This document shows positions 17,673 through 25,764 of a stretch of DNA of 64,000 nt, one piece after another. Source of the DNA: an uncultured Desulfovibrio sp. (GTDB taxonomy: Bacteria > Desulfobacterota > Desulfovibrionia > Desulfovibrionales > Desulfovibrionaceae); contig CAJXYU010000007.1 of the NCBI GenBank assembly GCA_913063155.1, positions 124,001 to 188,000 on the forward strand. The letters run 5' to 3'. Under the pieces are notes generated by a model. It was not told the DNA's origin and did not search any database. It was given only the letters and a program-made list of their open reading frames with translations. A program made the position numbers and the translations under genes. How positions within the stretch are numbered: the stretch's first letter is position 1; each line of letters starts with the position of its first letter.

Positions 17673-18371
17673 TCACGCGCCGGTTCTTCTTGTCGCCGGC
17701 TGCTCTTCCATGCCTTCGCTCAGGACCCGGAGCCCCGCGACGTCCAGCAGGTGCACGGTGGAACCGTCCGTCCGGATCAGCGCCTCCTGCCCCAGCTTTT
17801 TCAGGGCGCGGGAAAGGGCTTCGGGCGTAACGCCCAGTATTTTGGAAAGCTCGCGGTATGTGATGTCCAGCTCCACCACCCCATCCCGGTGGCGGCTCAG
17901 GAAATAGGCGGCCAGCCGTGCCGGTATGTTCTTGAGCGCAAGGGAATCGATCATGCCCATGGTCTCCTTGAGCCTGAGGGACATGACCTTGAGCATGGAT
18001 ATCATGATGGCGGGGTCGTCGGTGATGAGCTGCTCGAAGCTGTCCGGGCCGATGAACAGGACCCTGCTGTCCTCCAGGGCGGCCATGTTGGCGGGCAGCC
18101 TCCCGTCGGAAAAGACCGAACACAGGCAGAAGGGTTCGCCCGGCCCGAAGATGAAGATGGTCTGTTCCTTTCCGTCTTCGGACATCTTGAACAGCTTGAC
18201 CTTGCCTGAAAGCAGGATGTGCAGGCCGCGCGAGGCCTTGTCCTCGCTGTAGAATACCGCGCCCTTGGGGAAACTGGTCACGGTGGCGTGTTCAGCCAGT
18301 TTGGCCGCCTGGAGGTCGTCCAGCCGTTCGAAGAAGTCCAGTTTCCTGATGGCGTCTTCCGGGTGCTTCAC
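17673..18371 (-). CDS. Crp/Fnr-family transcriptional regulator
   Basis: A 232-residue regulator with an N-terminal cyclic-nucleotide-binding-type beta barrel (residues about 15-130, with GLHILLSGKVKLFKMSEDGKEQTI and FGPGEPFC) and a C-terminal winged helix. The recognition region is LDITYRELSKILGVTPEALSRALKKLGQEALI. Scattered cysteines do not form the four-Cys [4Fe-4S] pattern of FNR. The start is GTG at 18371 with AGAGGAAA upstream. A perfect FNR-type box lies between this gene and the divergent zinc-ribbon gene, suggesting that it controls both directions. Effector unknown; HcpR-like or redox-sensing roles are possible in sulfate reducers. Confidence 0.88.
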   Translation of the reverse strand: MKHPEDAIRKLDFFERLDDLQAAKLAEHATVTSFPKGAVFYSEDKASRGLHILLSGKVKLFKMSEDGKEQTIFIFGPGEPFCLCSVFSDGRLPANMAALEDSRVLFIGPDSFEQLITDDPAIMISMLKVMSLRLKETMGMIDSLALKNIPARLAAYFLSRHRDGVVELDITYRELSKILGVTPEALSRALKKLGQEALIRTDGSTVHLLDVAGLRVLSEGMEEQPATRRTGA

Positions 18372-18395
18372 CGGTTTCCTCTTTTTCCTTTCGTG

Positions 18396-18409
18396 TTGAT
18401 TTCGATCAA
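18396..18409. promoter_or_regulatory. Perfect FNR/Crp-type operator TTGAT-N4-ATCAA
   Basis: TTGATTTCGATCAA exactly matches the FNR consensus half-sites. It lies 25 bases upstream of the Crp-family gene and about 60 bases upstream of the divergent zinc-ribbon/permease operon. Confidence 0.75.
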
Positions 18410-18468
18410 TGCAGGCCGTGCCTGCCGGACGCTAAAGTGGCGGCGAACCCGATCCAAAGGAGGACGCC

Positions 18469-18690
18469 ATGACGATCTTGAATGTACACTGCCCCTATTG
18501 TTCCCACAAGCAAGCCGTGGAGCACGCGGGTGACTACAGCCCCGCCTATGCGATGTGTCCGGACTGCGGCGAGCGTTTTATTCTGGAGCCAGTGGCCGGC
18601 GGCGTCATGGTCTATCGGGACGGCGAGGCCCCATGTTGCTCGGATCCGGATTGCCGGGAAATCGAACTGGCCGCATCCGGTCAGGACTGA
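18469..18690 (+). CDS. Small zinc-ribbon protein
   Basis: A 73-residue protein with the start supported by AAAGGAGGACGCC. Cysteine pairs HCPYC (8-12) and CPDC (31-34) make a treble-clef/zinc-ribbon-like site; a third cluster CCSDPDC lies at about 56-62. No catalytic domain is evident. It starts the FNR-box-controlled transcript, and the permease gene follows after 14 bases, so a metal- or redox-related accessory role for the permease is possible but unsupported by other evidence. Confidence 0.8.
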   Translation: MTILNVHCPYCSHKQAVEHAGDYSPAYAMCPDCGERFILEPVAGGVMVYRDGEAPCCSDPDCREIELAASGQD

Positions 18691-18704
18691 AGGAGGACAG
18701 GATC

Positions 18705-19694
18705 ATGTGGAAATATCTGCAGAAAATATCCAAAAATCTGACCGTGGCCATTCCGGTCATGATGGTGGCCGGCTTTCTTGCGGGCGTCACAACCGATATG
18801 GGCTGGATCAAGAGTCTGATCATTCCCTTCACCTTTCTCATGGTCTATCCCATGATGGTCACTCTCAAGATCCGCAAGGTATTCGAGGGCGGCGATTCCA
18901 AGGCGCAGGTGCTGACCCAGTTCATCAATTTCGGCATTGTCCCTTTTGCCGCCTTCGGCATCGGGATGTTCTTCTTTTCCGAAACCCCCTACATGGCTCT
19001 TGGACTCCTGCTCGCAGGACTGGTTCCCACCAGCGGCATGACCATATCTTGGACCGGTTTTGCCAGGGGGAACATGTCCGCGGCGGTGAAGATGACGGTC
19101 ATCGGCCTTGTGGCGGGTTCTCTCCTTACTCCCCTCTATGTGGAGGCGCTCATGGGCGCCTCCATCGCGATCGACATGGCGGCAGTGGGCAGGCAGATAT
19201 TCTTTATCGTCTTCCTGCCCATGGTGCTGGGTTTCAGTACCCGCCTGCTGCTCATGAGAAAATACGGCCAGCAGGAATTTCAAAGAAACATCGGGCCGAA
19301 ATTCCCGGCCCTGTCCACACTGGGCGTGCTGGGCATCGTGTTCGTCGCCCTGGCCCTGAAGGCCCGCACCATAGCGGCTCAGCCCGAGCTGCTGCTGGGG
19401 ATCCTGGCTCCGCTCATCCTGCTCTATGTCTTCAACTTCGCCTTGAGCACCTTCATGGGCAAGGCTCTGCTGCCGCGCGGCGACGCCATCGCATTGGTCT
19501 ACGGTTCGGTCATGCGCAACCTGTCCATTGCCCTGGCCATCGCCATGAACGCCTTCGGGCCGCAGGGCGCGGACGCCGCCCTGGTCATCGCCCTGGCCTA
19601 CATCATCCAGGTTCAGTCAGCCGCCTGGTACGTGAAGCTTACGGACAAGGTCTTCGGACCGGAAGCGCCCGTGGAGGAGCCGGCCGGGGCCTGA
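18705..19694 (+). CDS. ACR3 / bile-acid:sodium-symporter superfamily permease
   Basis: A 329-residue membrane protein with about ten hydrophobic segments, starting at MWKYLQKISKN behind AAGGAGGA. The segment LAGLVPTSGMTISWTGFARGNMSAAVKMTVIG and the later VYGSVMRNLSIALAIAMNAFG match the two pseudo-symmetrical discontinuous-helix regions of the ACR3/BASS fold. ACR3 members export arsenite, others import organic anions; substrate cannot be decided here. No arsR or arsC lies beside it, and the probable control by a Crp/Fnr protein argues for a role in anaerobic metabolism. Confidence 0.8.
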   Translation: MWKYLQKISKNLTVAIPVMMVAGFLAGVTTDMGWIKSLIIPFTFLMVYPMMVTLKIRKVFEGGDSKAQVLTQFINFGIVPFAAFGIGMFFFSETPYMALGLLLAGLVPTSGMTISWTGFARGNMSAAVKMTVIGLVAGSLLTPLYVEALMGASIAIDMAAVGRQIFFIVFLPMVLGFSTRLLLMRKYGQQEFQRNIGPKFPALSTLGVLGIVFVALALKARTIAAQPELLLGILAPLILLYVFNFALSTFMGKALLPRGDAIALVYGSVMRNLSIALAIAMNAFGPQGADAALVIALAYIIQVQSAAWYVKLTDKVFGPEAPVEEPAGA

Positions 19695-19735
19695 GCAAGG
19701 CGCCCGGGCGTTGTTTTATTTCATCTCGGCATGAA

Positions 19736-19778
19736 AAAAGAAGGGGGGATCTTCACTGAAGATCCCCCCTTCTTTTTG
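19736..19778. terminator. Bidirectional terminator between convergent genes
   Basis: AAGGGGGGATCTTC / GAAGATCCCCCCTT is a perfect 14-bp stem with a 3-base loop, flanked by A-rich and T-rich runs on either side. It can serve both the permease gene (+) and the cytochrome b gene (-). Confidence 0.92.
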
Positions 19779-19816
19779 GGGCAGAGAGTTCGGCAAAAGA
19801 GTGCCGATGTGTCGTC

Positions 19817-20278
19817 TCAGCGTTTTTGCACGTACGCCGATTGTCTGCTGATGAGGGCGGCGAGCGCCACGCACCCCATGACCATGACCAACCCGAAGTG
19901 GGTCCATTCGATGGCCAGGATTGCGTCGGGATGGAGGGTCACGCCGGGCAGGTTGCGGTAGACTCGCAGCAGGCCGGAGAGGATGATGCCCGCCAGGATG
20001 ATTGCGCGGGTCGTTCCCCATGCCGTGAGCCTGATGCGGTCCTTCCATTGCCTGAACCAGTTGGTCAGGATCAGGGCCGCAAGGAAGAGCAGCACGGCCG
20101 CGAAGATGTAATGCAGCTTGTGCACCAGGAAAAAGTCACCGGTCCAGGCCATGCCCGGAATGTCGGTGATGAAGTAGCGCCTTGTCAGCGGCATCTGCAT
20201 CATGCCCGTGGCGGCCAGGGCGGTCATGGTGGCGACGAAGAGCCTGCTCAGCCAAGGGGAAACGATCCTATCTTTCAT
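19817..20278 (-). CDS. Small four-helix cytochrome b membrane subunit
   Basis: A 153-residue integral membrane protein starting at MKDRIVSPWLSR; in-frame sequence further upstream belongs to the overlapping ferredoxin gene. Four hydrophobic segments are visible (about 10-30, 50-75, 90-112, 120-145). Histidines suitable as haem ligands occur in LVHKLHYIFA and WTHFGLVM. This is the layout of cytochrome b subunits that pass electrons between the quinone pool and a periplasmic iron-sulfur protein. It overlaps the ferredoxin gene by 11 bases, so the two are surely a pair. Confidence 0.8.
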   Translation of the reverse strand: MKDRIVSPWLSRLFVATMTALAATGMMQMPLTRRYFITDIPGMAWTGDFFLVHKLHYIFAAVLLFLAALILTNWFRQWKDRIRLTAWGTTRAIILAGIILSGLLRVYRNLPGVTLHPDAILAIEWTHFGLVMVMGCVALAALISRQSAYVQKR

Positions 20279-21296
20279 TGCCGTCCTCCTTGGGACCATT
20301 CTTTTCTTCGCCGAACAGGGCCGCTCCCACGCCCAGCATGCCGGCGGCGATTCCCGCCACCGGGGCCAGCAGGGTGGCCGTGGCCAGATTTGTCTCATCG
20401 GCCATGACGTCCTTCACCGGTTGCAGATGCGGCCTGCCCTTGCCCTTTGATTTCGTTTTTCCAAGAGCCTTGTCGAGCTTGTCGAACGGCGCCGGTGAAA
20501 CATAGATGGTGTTGGTTCCGCCGTTTTCCTCCAGCCCGTAGATGTAGCCGTCCGTCTCTGCGGCCAGCTTCCTGGCCTGTTCGATAATTTCCGCTCTCGG
20601 GCCGATGGTCTGGACGTTTTCGGGACAGACATCGATGCAGGCGGGCAGTTCTCCCCGGGCTACCAACTGGTGACAACGGTCGCACTTGTACATGACCCCG
20701 TTGCCCGCCAGGCGGGGCAGGAGATGCAGGTAGAGCCCCACCCCGGACTGGCGCTGGGGAATGTGCCAAGGGCACACGGCCCGGCATTTGGCTCCGCCCA
20801 TGCACAACTTGTCGCTGATGCGGGTGATGCCGTTCTGCTGCTTGTTGGCCGCGCCGAACGGGCACATGTTGGCGCAGGGCGGGTTCCGGCAGTGCATGCA
20901 TCGGCGGGGGATGTTGATTTCCAGCATCTCGCCCTTGTGCTCCACCTCGGCGGTCTGGATGAAGAGCCAGTTGTAGGGCGTCAGCCGGTCTTCCACGTCG
21001 CGTTTTTCCGACCAGTCCTCGTTTTTGGCCCGTCTGGAGGGTATGGGATCGGGAAACGGTTTCTTGGGTTCCGGGAATTTGGCGGCGTTGGATTCGCGGC
21101 AGGCGTTGACGCACTCGCCGCAGCCGATACATTTGGAAAGATCAAGCAGGGTGGCCAGTTCTCCGTCGTCCGGTCCCGGCGTTCCGTCCTGAGCCATGGC
21201 CGCGCCGGACGGCACGAGCAGGCCCGCGCCGCTCACTCCAAGGGCCTTGAGAAAGCCCCGGCGACTCACGGTTGATGGATTTTTCGGTTCTGACAT
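20268..21296 (-). CDS. Tat-exported four-cluster ferredoxin-like electron-transfer subunit (HybA/DsrO type)
   Basis: A 342-residue periplasmic iron-sulfur protein. The N-terminus carries a twin-arginine signal (SRRGFLKALG, residues 11-20). Cysteine groups CIGCGECVNAC, CMHCRNPPCANMC, CMGGAKCRAVC and CDRC...CIDVC indicate up to four cubane clusters. A C-terminal hydrophobic segment (about 308-328) would anchor it to the membrane beside the cytochrome b. Proteins of this type link quinones to periplasmic enzymes such as hydrogenases, formate dehydrogenases or sulfur oxidoreductases; no catalytic subunit is encoded next to it, so the partner is unknown. A CsoR-like operator lies 36 bases upstream. 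Confidence 0.88.
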   Translation of the reverse strand: MSEPKNPSTVSRRGFLKALGVSGAGLLVPSGAAMAQDGTPGPDDGELATLLDLSKCIGCGECVNACRESNAAKFPEPKKPFPDPIPSRRAKNEDWSEKRDVEDRLTPYNWLFIQTAEVEHKGEMLEINIPRRCMHCRNPPCANMCPFGAANKQQNGITRISDKLCMGGAKCRAVCPWHIPQRQSGVGLYLHLLPRLAGNGVMYKCDRCHQLVARGELPACIDVCPENVQTIGPRAEIIEQARKLAAETDGYIYGLEENGGTNTIYVSPAPFDKLDKALGKTKSKGKGRPHLQPVKDVMADETNLATATLLAPVAGIAAGMLGVGAALFGEEKNGPKEDGNER

Positions 21297-21331
21297 GTTT
21301 CAGGAAACCTCATTGTTTTATCTTTGTTTAT

Positions 21332-21348
21332 ATACCCTATAGGGGTAT
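21332..21348. promoter_or_regulatory. CsoR/CstR/FrmR-like palindromic operator
   Basis: ATACCC-TATAG-GGGTAT is an inverted repeat upstream of the ferredoxin-cytochrome b pair. G-tract palindromes of the form ATACCC...GGGTAT are typical of CsoR-superfamily repressors (copper, nickel, persulfide or formaldehyde sensors). No such repressor is encoded in the window, so the regulator is unknown. Confidence 0.6.
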
Positions 21349-21457
21349 GCGGTGTTCGTGTCAAGAGAGGCCGCCCTGTTTGCATTGCAATATAACCGGA
21401 TTGGTCCTATGGGATGTTATATTTTGTATAACTGCCAGGATTTGAAGAGGAAATATA

Positions 21458-21655
21458 ATGCGAGAATACAATGTGAACGACGCTGTCGTGGCTGTCCGGC
21501 ATATAGGAAACGTCTCTGAAGAAAGTACGGGAACCGTTCTCGTGATTCTGAACGAAGGGGAAGCCTATGAGGTGGAGTTTTTTGATTCCGAGGGTGAAAG
21601 CTGCGGCAATACCACGGTCCACCCCAAGGATATCAAACCGATGGATTTGCCCTGA
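21458..21655 (+). CDS. Small DUF4926-like protein
   Basis: A 65-residue protein with an AGAGGAAA ribosome-binding site. The sequence STGTVLVILNEGEAYEVEFFDSEGESCGNTTVHPKDI matches the pattern of DUF4926 proteins, a small SH3-like beta-barrel family of unknown function sometimes found next to toxin genes. No toxin-like partner is visible beside it. It points towards the glutaminase gene but is 208 bases away. Confidence 0.75.
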   Translation: MREYNVNDAVVAVRHIGNVSEESTGTVLVILNEGEAYEVEFFDSEGESCGNTTVHPKDIKPMDLP

Positions 21656-21863
21656 CCATAGACGCACCTCGTTGATTTGCCAGTGCCTTTGCATCGGGCG
21701 ATGCCTCATGCCCCTGCGCATGGGGTCACTTTCGGTGGCGGGGGACTTTCTTGGTATACGCTGCCGAGTGAAAGACGCGATTATCAACAGCCACGGCTTT
21801 CCCCTTTGTCCGGGTGTTGCTATGAAAAGGCAATCATCGATCACCCGAACAAAGGACGGACTT

Positions 21864-22889
21864 ATGTTTTCAGCTCTTTGTCGGCTTCTGGCAGGCTCAC
21901 TGTTTCTGGGCATCGTGCTCCTGGTGCAAACGGTCCAGGCGGGCAACCCGCTTCCCGTTTCCCCCAAAGCGGTCAAACGCGCGTTGGCTGAAATTCACGC
22001 CCGGTATCAGCCCGACGATTCGGGCAAGGTCGCTGACTATATCCCGGCACTCGCCAAAGCCGACCCTCATCACTTCGGATTGGCCCTCGCCACCGCGGAT
22101 GGAAGGATTTTTGCCGTCGGCGACAGCGACGTACCGTTCGCCATCGAATCCATTTCCAAGATTTTCGCCCTGGCGCTCGCTTTCGAGGATGCCGGCCGCA
22201 AAGCCATTCTCGACAACGTGGGAGTCTACCACACAGGGCTTCCGTTCAACTCCATGATCGCCTCCGACGTCCGGCAGGTGAAACTGCAGAACCCTTTTGT
22301 CAATGTGGGCGCCATAACGACGACCAGTTTCATCAAGGGTCGGAATTCCGCGGAAAAGTGGCAACGGCAGATGAAGACGTTCAATCTGTTTGCCGGACGG
22401 CGGCTGACTGTCAACCGGGAGGTCTTCGATTCCGAGGAGGCCACGAACCAGCATAATCGCGCATTGGCCTGGCTGTTCAAGAGCTTCGGCTATCTCCAGG
22501 ACGATCCCATGGATGCGATTACCCGCTATACCCGCGCCTGTTCGGTCAACGTGACCTGCAAGGACCTGGCCGTCATGGGAGCCTGCCTGGCCAACGGAGG
22601 CCTGAACCCCATGACCGGTAAACGGGCCGTCAGGAAGGAGTTCGTGCGGGACATTCTGTCGGTCATGGCCATCACCGGTCTGTACGACTCGTCCGGCCCG
22701 TGGTTTTTCCATGTGGGCCTGCCGGGCAAGAGCGGCGTCGGCGGCGGCATCCTGGCCGTGGTCCCCGGCAAATTCGCCGTAGCCGCCTATTCGCCGCCCC
22801 TCGACCGGTTCGGCAACTCGGTTCGCGGCGTCAAGGCCGTGGAAGCGTTGTCAAAGCTGTGGGGACTGCATGTTTTCGAGGTAAAGTAA
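21864..22889 (+). CDS. glsA: Glutaminase A with signal peptide
   Basis: A 341-residue serine-dependent glutaminase of the beta-lactamase-like fold, hydrolysing L-glutamine to glutamate and ammonia. Key parts are the SxxK motif ESISK (Ser96, Lys99), HTGLPFNSM, PFVNVGAITTTS and the C-terminal LPGKSGVGGGILAV. The start at 21864 has AGGA at 7 bases and gives a clean Sec signal peptide (MFSALCRLLAGSLFLGIVLLVQTVQA), which is unusual because GlsA enzymes are normally cytoplasmic. An ATG at 21822 is possible but would add a charged N-terminal extension. Thiaminase I follows after 84 bases and may be on the same transcript. Confidence 0.9.
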   Translation: MFSALCRLLAGSLFLGIVLLVQTVQAGNPLPVSPKAVKRALAEIHARYQPDDSGKVADYIPALAKADPHHFGLALATADGRIFAVGDSDVPFAIESISKIFALALAFEDAGRKAILDNVGVYHTGLPFNSMIASDVRQVKLQNPFVNVGAITTTSFIKGRNSAEKWQRQMKTFNLFAGRRLTVNREVFDSEEATNQHNRALAWLFKSFGYLQDDPMDAITRYTRACSVNVTCKDLAVMGACLANGGLNPMTGKRAVRKEFVRDILSVMAITGLYDSSGPWFFHVGLPGKSGVGGGILAVVPGKFAVAAYSPPLDRFGNSVRGVKAVEALSKLWGLHVFEVK

Positions 22890-22973
22890 GCAGAAACGTT
22901 GTTTTTTGAAGAAGCACCGGTCATTGCCTGTTGCGTTGAAAACATTCTTTTCACCCGAACATTGGAGCAGCAT

Positions 22974-24314
22974 ATGAAACGGCGGTTATTCCTTTTCTTT
23001 TTCGGCATTCTTTTTCTGACATCGGCCCTGGCGGACGGTGCGTCCGCCCAGACACTCAAGGTGGCGCTCTATCCGGACGTGCCGCGTATCGAACAGTTCA
23101 AGGCCGCCATCGAAGCGGCCTGGGCCGGAGTGGAACCGGGCGTGTCCATCGAATGGCAGGATTCCTGGGACGGCGGCTATGAAGCCGACCCTTCGGCCGA
23201 TTTCGACGTCTATGTGTTCGACGCCCTGTTCCTGAGCTACTTCAACGCCAAAGGCTGGCTGTACAACATCCCCAAGGCGGACGTGGCGAATCTTGATGAT
23301 TTTTTGGACTATGCGGCCAAGGGAGTGGAGTCCGGCGACAAGGTCATGGGCATTCCTCAGCTGGGCTGCACCACGGTGCTCTTCCACCACGCGGATGATG
23401 CGGCCATGAACAAGGCCGTGACCCTGGACGACGTGGGCAAGGCCTTGGGCGCCTGCACCTACTACACGCGGACACCCGAAGGCGGCACGGGCCTCATGGC
23501 CGATTTCTCCAATGACTCGGCCAACGCGGGGTTCTACGTGCAGAGCCTGGAATGCGATCAGGCGAAATTTCCGGTGAAGCTGCCGTATTCGCAGAGCGAG
23601 GTGGACCCGGTCATCATCGGCTACATCCGCCAAGTGTTGTCCATGTCCAGCTTTCAGGACGCCCTGTACGAGGCTCCCCAATCCTACCAGCGGGCCTACT
23701 GGTTCGGGCAGGGGCACGGCCGGGCCTACATCGACTACACCGAGTCCTTGTCCGTGATTCCCGCGGACCGGTACGACAACATCGCCTTCAAGGTCATGCC
23801 CTGGGCCGACAACCGGGAAGGTGTCAAATCGCCGCTCTTCTATTCGGACGTCATCGGCGTACATGGCTCCACGGCCGCGCGCGGCACACGGGATCTGGCC
23901 GTGAAGCTGGCCAACCTCATGGCCTCCCGGGATGTGATCGTGCAATGTCTAGGTCCTTATGACGGCAAGGGGCCGCAATACCTCATGCCCGCACGGACCA
24001 GCGCTTTCGAGATTTTGGGAGCGAAGTTCCCCATGTATGAAAAAATCTACGAAATGGTGAAATCCATTACTCCCATCATGTTCGACATCGGGTCGGACGC
24101 CCGCAACTGGTTCAATACGATGCAGGCCGCGCTTTCCAACGATTACAAGGCCGACCCCGCCTGCTACTGCGACCATGACGCAGGCCCCATTTTCAACCAG
24201 CGGCAGGCCGAGCGGGCCTGCCTGCGGGCGTGCTCCCAGTTCAATGGCTGGAACGGCCAGTGGACCACCAGGGGCGGCACCTCCTATTGCGGCTGCAATC
24301 AGGCCTGTCCATAG
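22974..24314 (+). CDS. Exported thiaminase I (thiamine pyridinylase) with Cys-rich C-terminal domain
   Basis: Thiaminase I displaces the thiazole of thiamine with a nucleophile and is built on a periplasmic-binding-protein fold. This 446-residue copy starts at MKRRLFLF behind GGAG and has a Sec signal (cleavage near ASA-QT). The catalytic Cys is Cys132 in GIPQLGCTTVLF and the general-base Glu is Glu257 in YIDYTESL. Other segments matching the Paenibacillus enzyme as I remember it are LKVALYPDVP, WFGQGHGRAYI, PLFYSDVI and GPQYLMPAR. The last ~55 residues hold eight cysteines and read AGPIFNQRQAERAC...NGWNGQWTT...CGC, resembling the mannan-binding MVL lectin domain. A thiamine-binding transport protein is excluded by the Cys/Glu pair. 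The second copy follows downstream. Confidence 0.88.
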   Translation: MKRRLFLFFFGILFLTSALADGASAQTLKVALYPDVPRIEQFKAAIEAAWAGVEPGVSIEWQDSWDGGYEADPSADFDVYVFDALFLSYFNAKGWLYNIPKADVANLDDFLDYAAKGVESGDKVMGIPQLGCTTVLFHHADDAAMNKAVTLDDVGKALGACTYYTRTPEGGTGLMADFSNDSANAGFYVQSLECDQAKFPVKLPYSQSEVDPVIIGYIRQVLSMSSFQDALYEAPQSYQRAYWFGQGHGRAYIDYTESLSVIPADRYDNIAFKVMPWADNREGVKSPLFYSDVIGVHGSTAARGTRDLAVKLANLMASRDVIVQCLGPYDGKGPQYLMPARTSAFEILGAKFPMYEKIYEMVKSITPIMFDIGSDARNWFNTMQAALSNDYKADPACYCDHDAGPIFNQRQAERACLRACSQFNGWNGQWTTRGGTSYCGCNQACP

Positions 24315-24333
24315 AAAATACATCTCGAAAAAC

Positions 24334-24360
24334 GGCCCGCTTCGGCGGGTCTTTTTTTTC
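24334..24360 (+). terminator. Terminator after the first thiaminase gene
   Basis: CCCGC-TTCG-GCGGG stem with a TTCG tetraloop followed by CTTTTTTTTC, 20 bases after the stop codon. Confidence 0.9.
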
Positions 24361-24506
24361 AGGGCGCCTGCGGGCCACCTATTCGCAGTACAGGTATACC
24401 ATGAAAGTATAGCTTGTTTGATTTTATATCTCTCGTGGGATAGGATATTCGTATTCTGTCCATTGTCCCCCAGGCTCACTCTCGTCATCATCTTCTGGAG
24501 CAGCGC

Positions 24507-25763
24507 ATGAACGGACAAATCCCTTTCCCCGAATCCGGTTGTCCCAACTTTTCGCGACAAACCCGCAAGGGCGCGAAGCCCGAGGTGCTCACCGTGGCCC
24601 TGTATCCGATCATGCCCCGGGTGAACCAGTTCAAGGAGGTCATAGAAAAGGCCTGGGCCCGGCTGGAGCCGGATGTGGGCATCCGCTGGTGCGACAAGTG
24701 GGAGGGCGGATATGAACGCCTTCCCTTGCCCGAGTATGACGTCTTCGTGTTCGACGCCCTGTTTCTGACCTATTACGAACTCCAGGGCTGGCTGCATCAC
24801 ATTCCACTGAAAGATGTGGACGATTTCGGAGATTTTCAGGACTACGCGGCCCACGGGGTGCTGGCGGGCGAAAAAGTGCTCGGCGTTCCGCAATTGGGCT
24901 GCACCACGGTGCTCTTCCATCGCGCGGACGACGGGCCCATGAACGAAGCCGAGACCCTGGAGGAGGTGGTGGAGGCCATGGGCGCCCGCACCTATTGTTC
25001 CCGGGTTCCGGACGGACGGGTCGGGCTCATGACCGATTTTTCCAACGAGTCGGTCACTGCCGGGTTCTACCTCCAGAGCCTGCAATGCGACCGCACCGAG
25101 TTGCCGTTGAATTTCCCATACTCCCTGAAGGAGGCCGATCCCCGGGTCATGGATTGCATTCATCAGGTGCTTTCCATGGCCTGCTACGAGGACGCCTTTT
25201 ACCAGGCTCCCCGTTTTTATCAGCGCGCCGCCTGGTTCGGGCAGGGGCACGGCCGGGCCTACATCGATTATTCCGAGTCCCTGGCCGTCATCCCCGAGGA
25301 CCAGTACGACGATATCGCCTTCAAGGTCATGCCCTGGGCCAACAATCGGGAGGGAATCCGACGGCCCGTGTTCTATACGGACATCATCAGCGTGCATACT
25401 GCCACGGCCGAGCGCCGGACAACGGACCTGGCGGTCAGGCTGGCCAACCTCATGGGGACGGCGGAGGTCATCATGGATTGCCTGGGGCCGTACCAGGGCA
25501 AGGGGCCGCAGTATCTCATCCCCGCCCGGCAAAGCGTCTTCGACGACCTGGTCGTTCAGTACCCGGTCTACGACAGGATGCAGGGCATGATGCAGGCCAT
25601 AGACCCGGTGGTCTTCGACGCCGGTCCCGACGCGCGCCGCTGGTTCTGGGCCATGCAGAAGACCCTGACCGATGAATTCAGAAATGTCTGCTTTCTGTCC
25701 TCGGGAAGGGAACGGGGCCGGACCGGAATCGTCGATCCGGCGCTTCCCGAGCCGGTGGGCTAG
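24507..25763 (+). CDS. Second thiaminase I paralogue, without signal peptide
   Basis: A 418-residue paralogue of the preceding gene, with identical spacing to the catalytic residues (Cys132 in GVPQLGCTTVLF, Glu257 in YIDYSESL). It also has the WFGQGHGRAYI and GKGPQYLIPAR segments. The N-terminus (MNGQIPFPESGCPNFSRQ) is polar and cannot be a Sec signal; an in-frame stop at 24441 and no ATG upstream rule out a longer start. The lectin-like tail is absent; the C-terminus is a short unrelated tail. The ribosome-binding site TGGAGCAGC is the same as in copy one. It is probably cytoplasmic, so the pair may act on external and internal thiamine or its analogues. It converges with ridA, ending 1 base from the ridA stop. 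Confidence 0.85.
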   Translation: MNGQIPFPESGCPNFSRQTRKGAKPEVLTVALYPIMPRVNQFKEVIEKAWARLEPDVGIRWCDKWEGGYERLPLPEYDVFVFDALFLTYYELQGWLHHIPLKDVDDFGDFQDYAAHGVLAGEKVLGVPQLGCTTVLFHRADDGPMNEAETLEEVVEAMGARTYCSRVPDGRVGLMTDFSNESVTAGFYLQSLQCDRTELPLNFPYSLKEADPRVMDCIHQVLSMACYEDAFYQAPRFYQRAAWFGQGHGRAYIDYSESLAVIPEDQYDDIAFKVMPWANNREGIRRPVFYTDIISVHTATAERRTTDLAVRLANLMGTAEVIMDCLGPYQGKGPQYLIPARQSVFDDLVVQYPVYDRMQGMMQAIDPVVFDAGPDARRWFWAMQKTLTDEFRNVCFLSSGRERGRTGIVDPALPEPVG

Positions 25764-25764
25764 T

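Noticed and set aside
21656-24506. TPP riboswitch near the thiaminase genes
   Set aside because: Looked for the CTGAGA and ACCTGATCTGGATAATGCC-like elements; none seen upstream of either copy.
22974-25763. The two genes as ABC-type thiamine or iron binding proteins
   Set aside because: The fold is that of binding proteins, but the catalytic Cys and Glu motifs of thiaminase I are both conserved and no permease genes are nearby.
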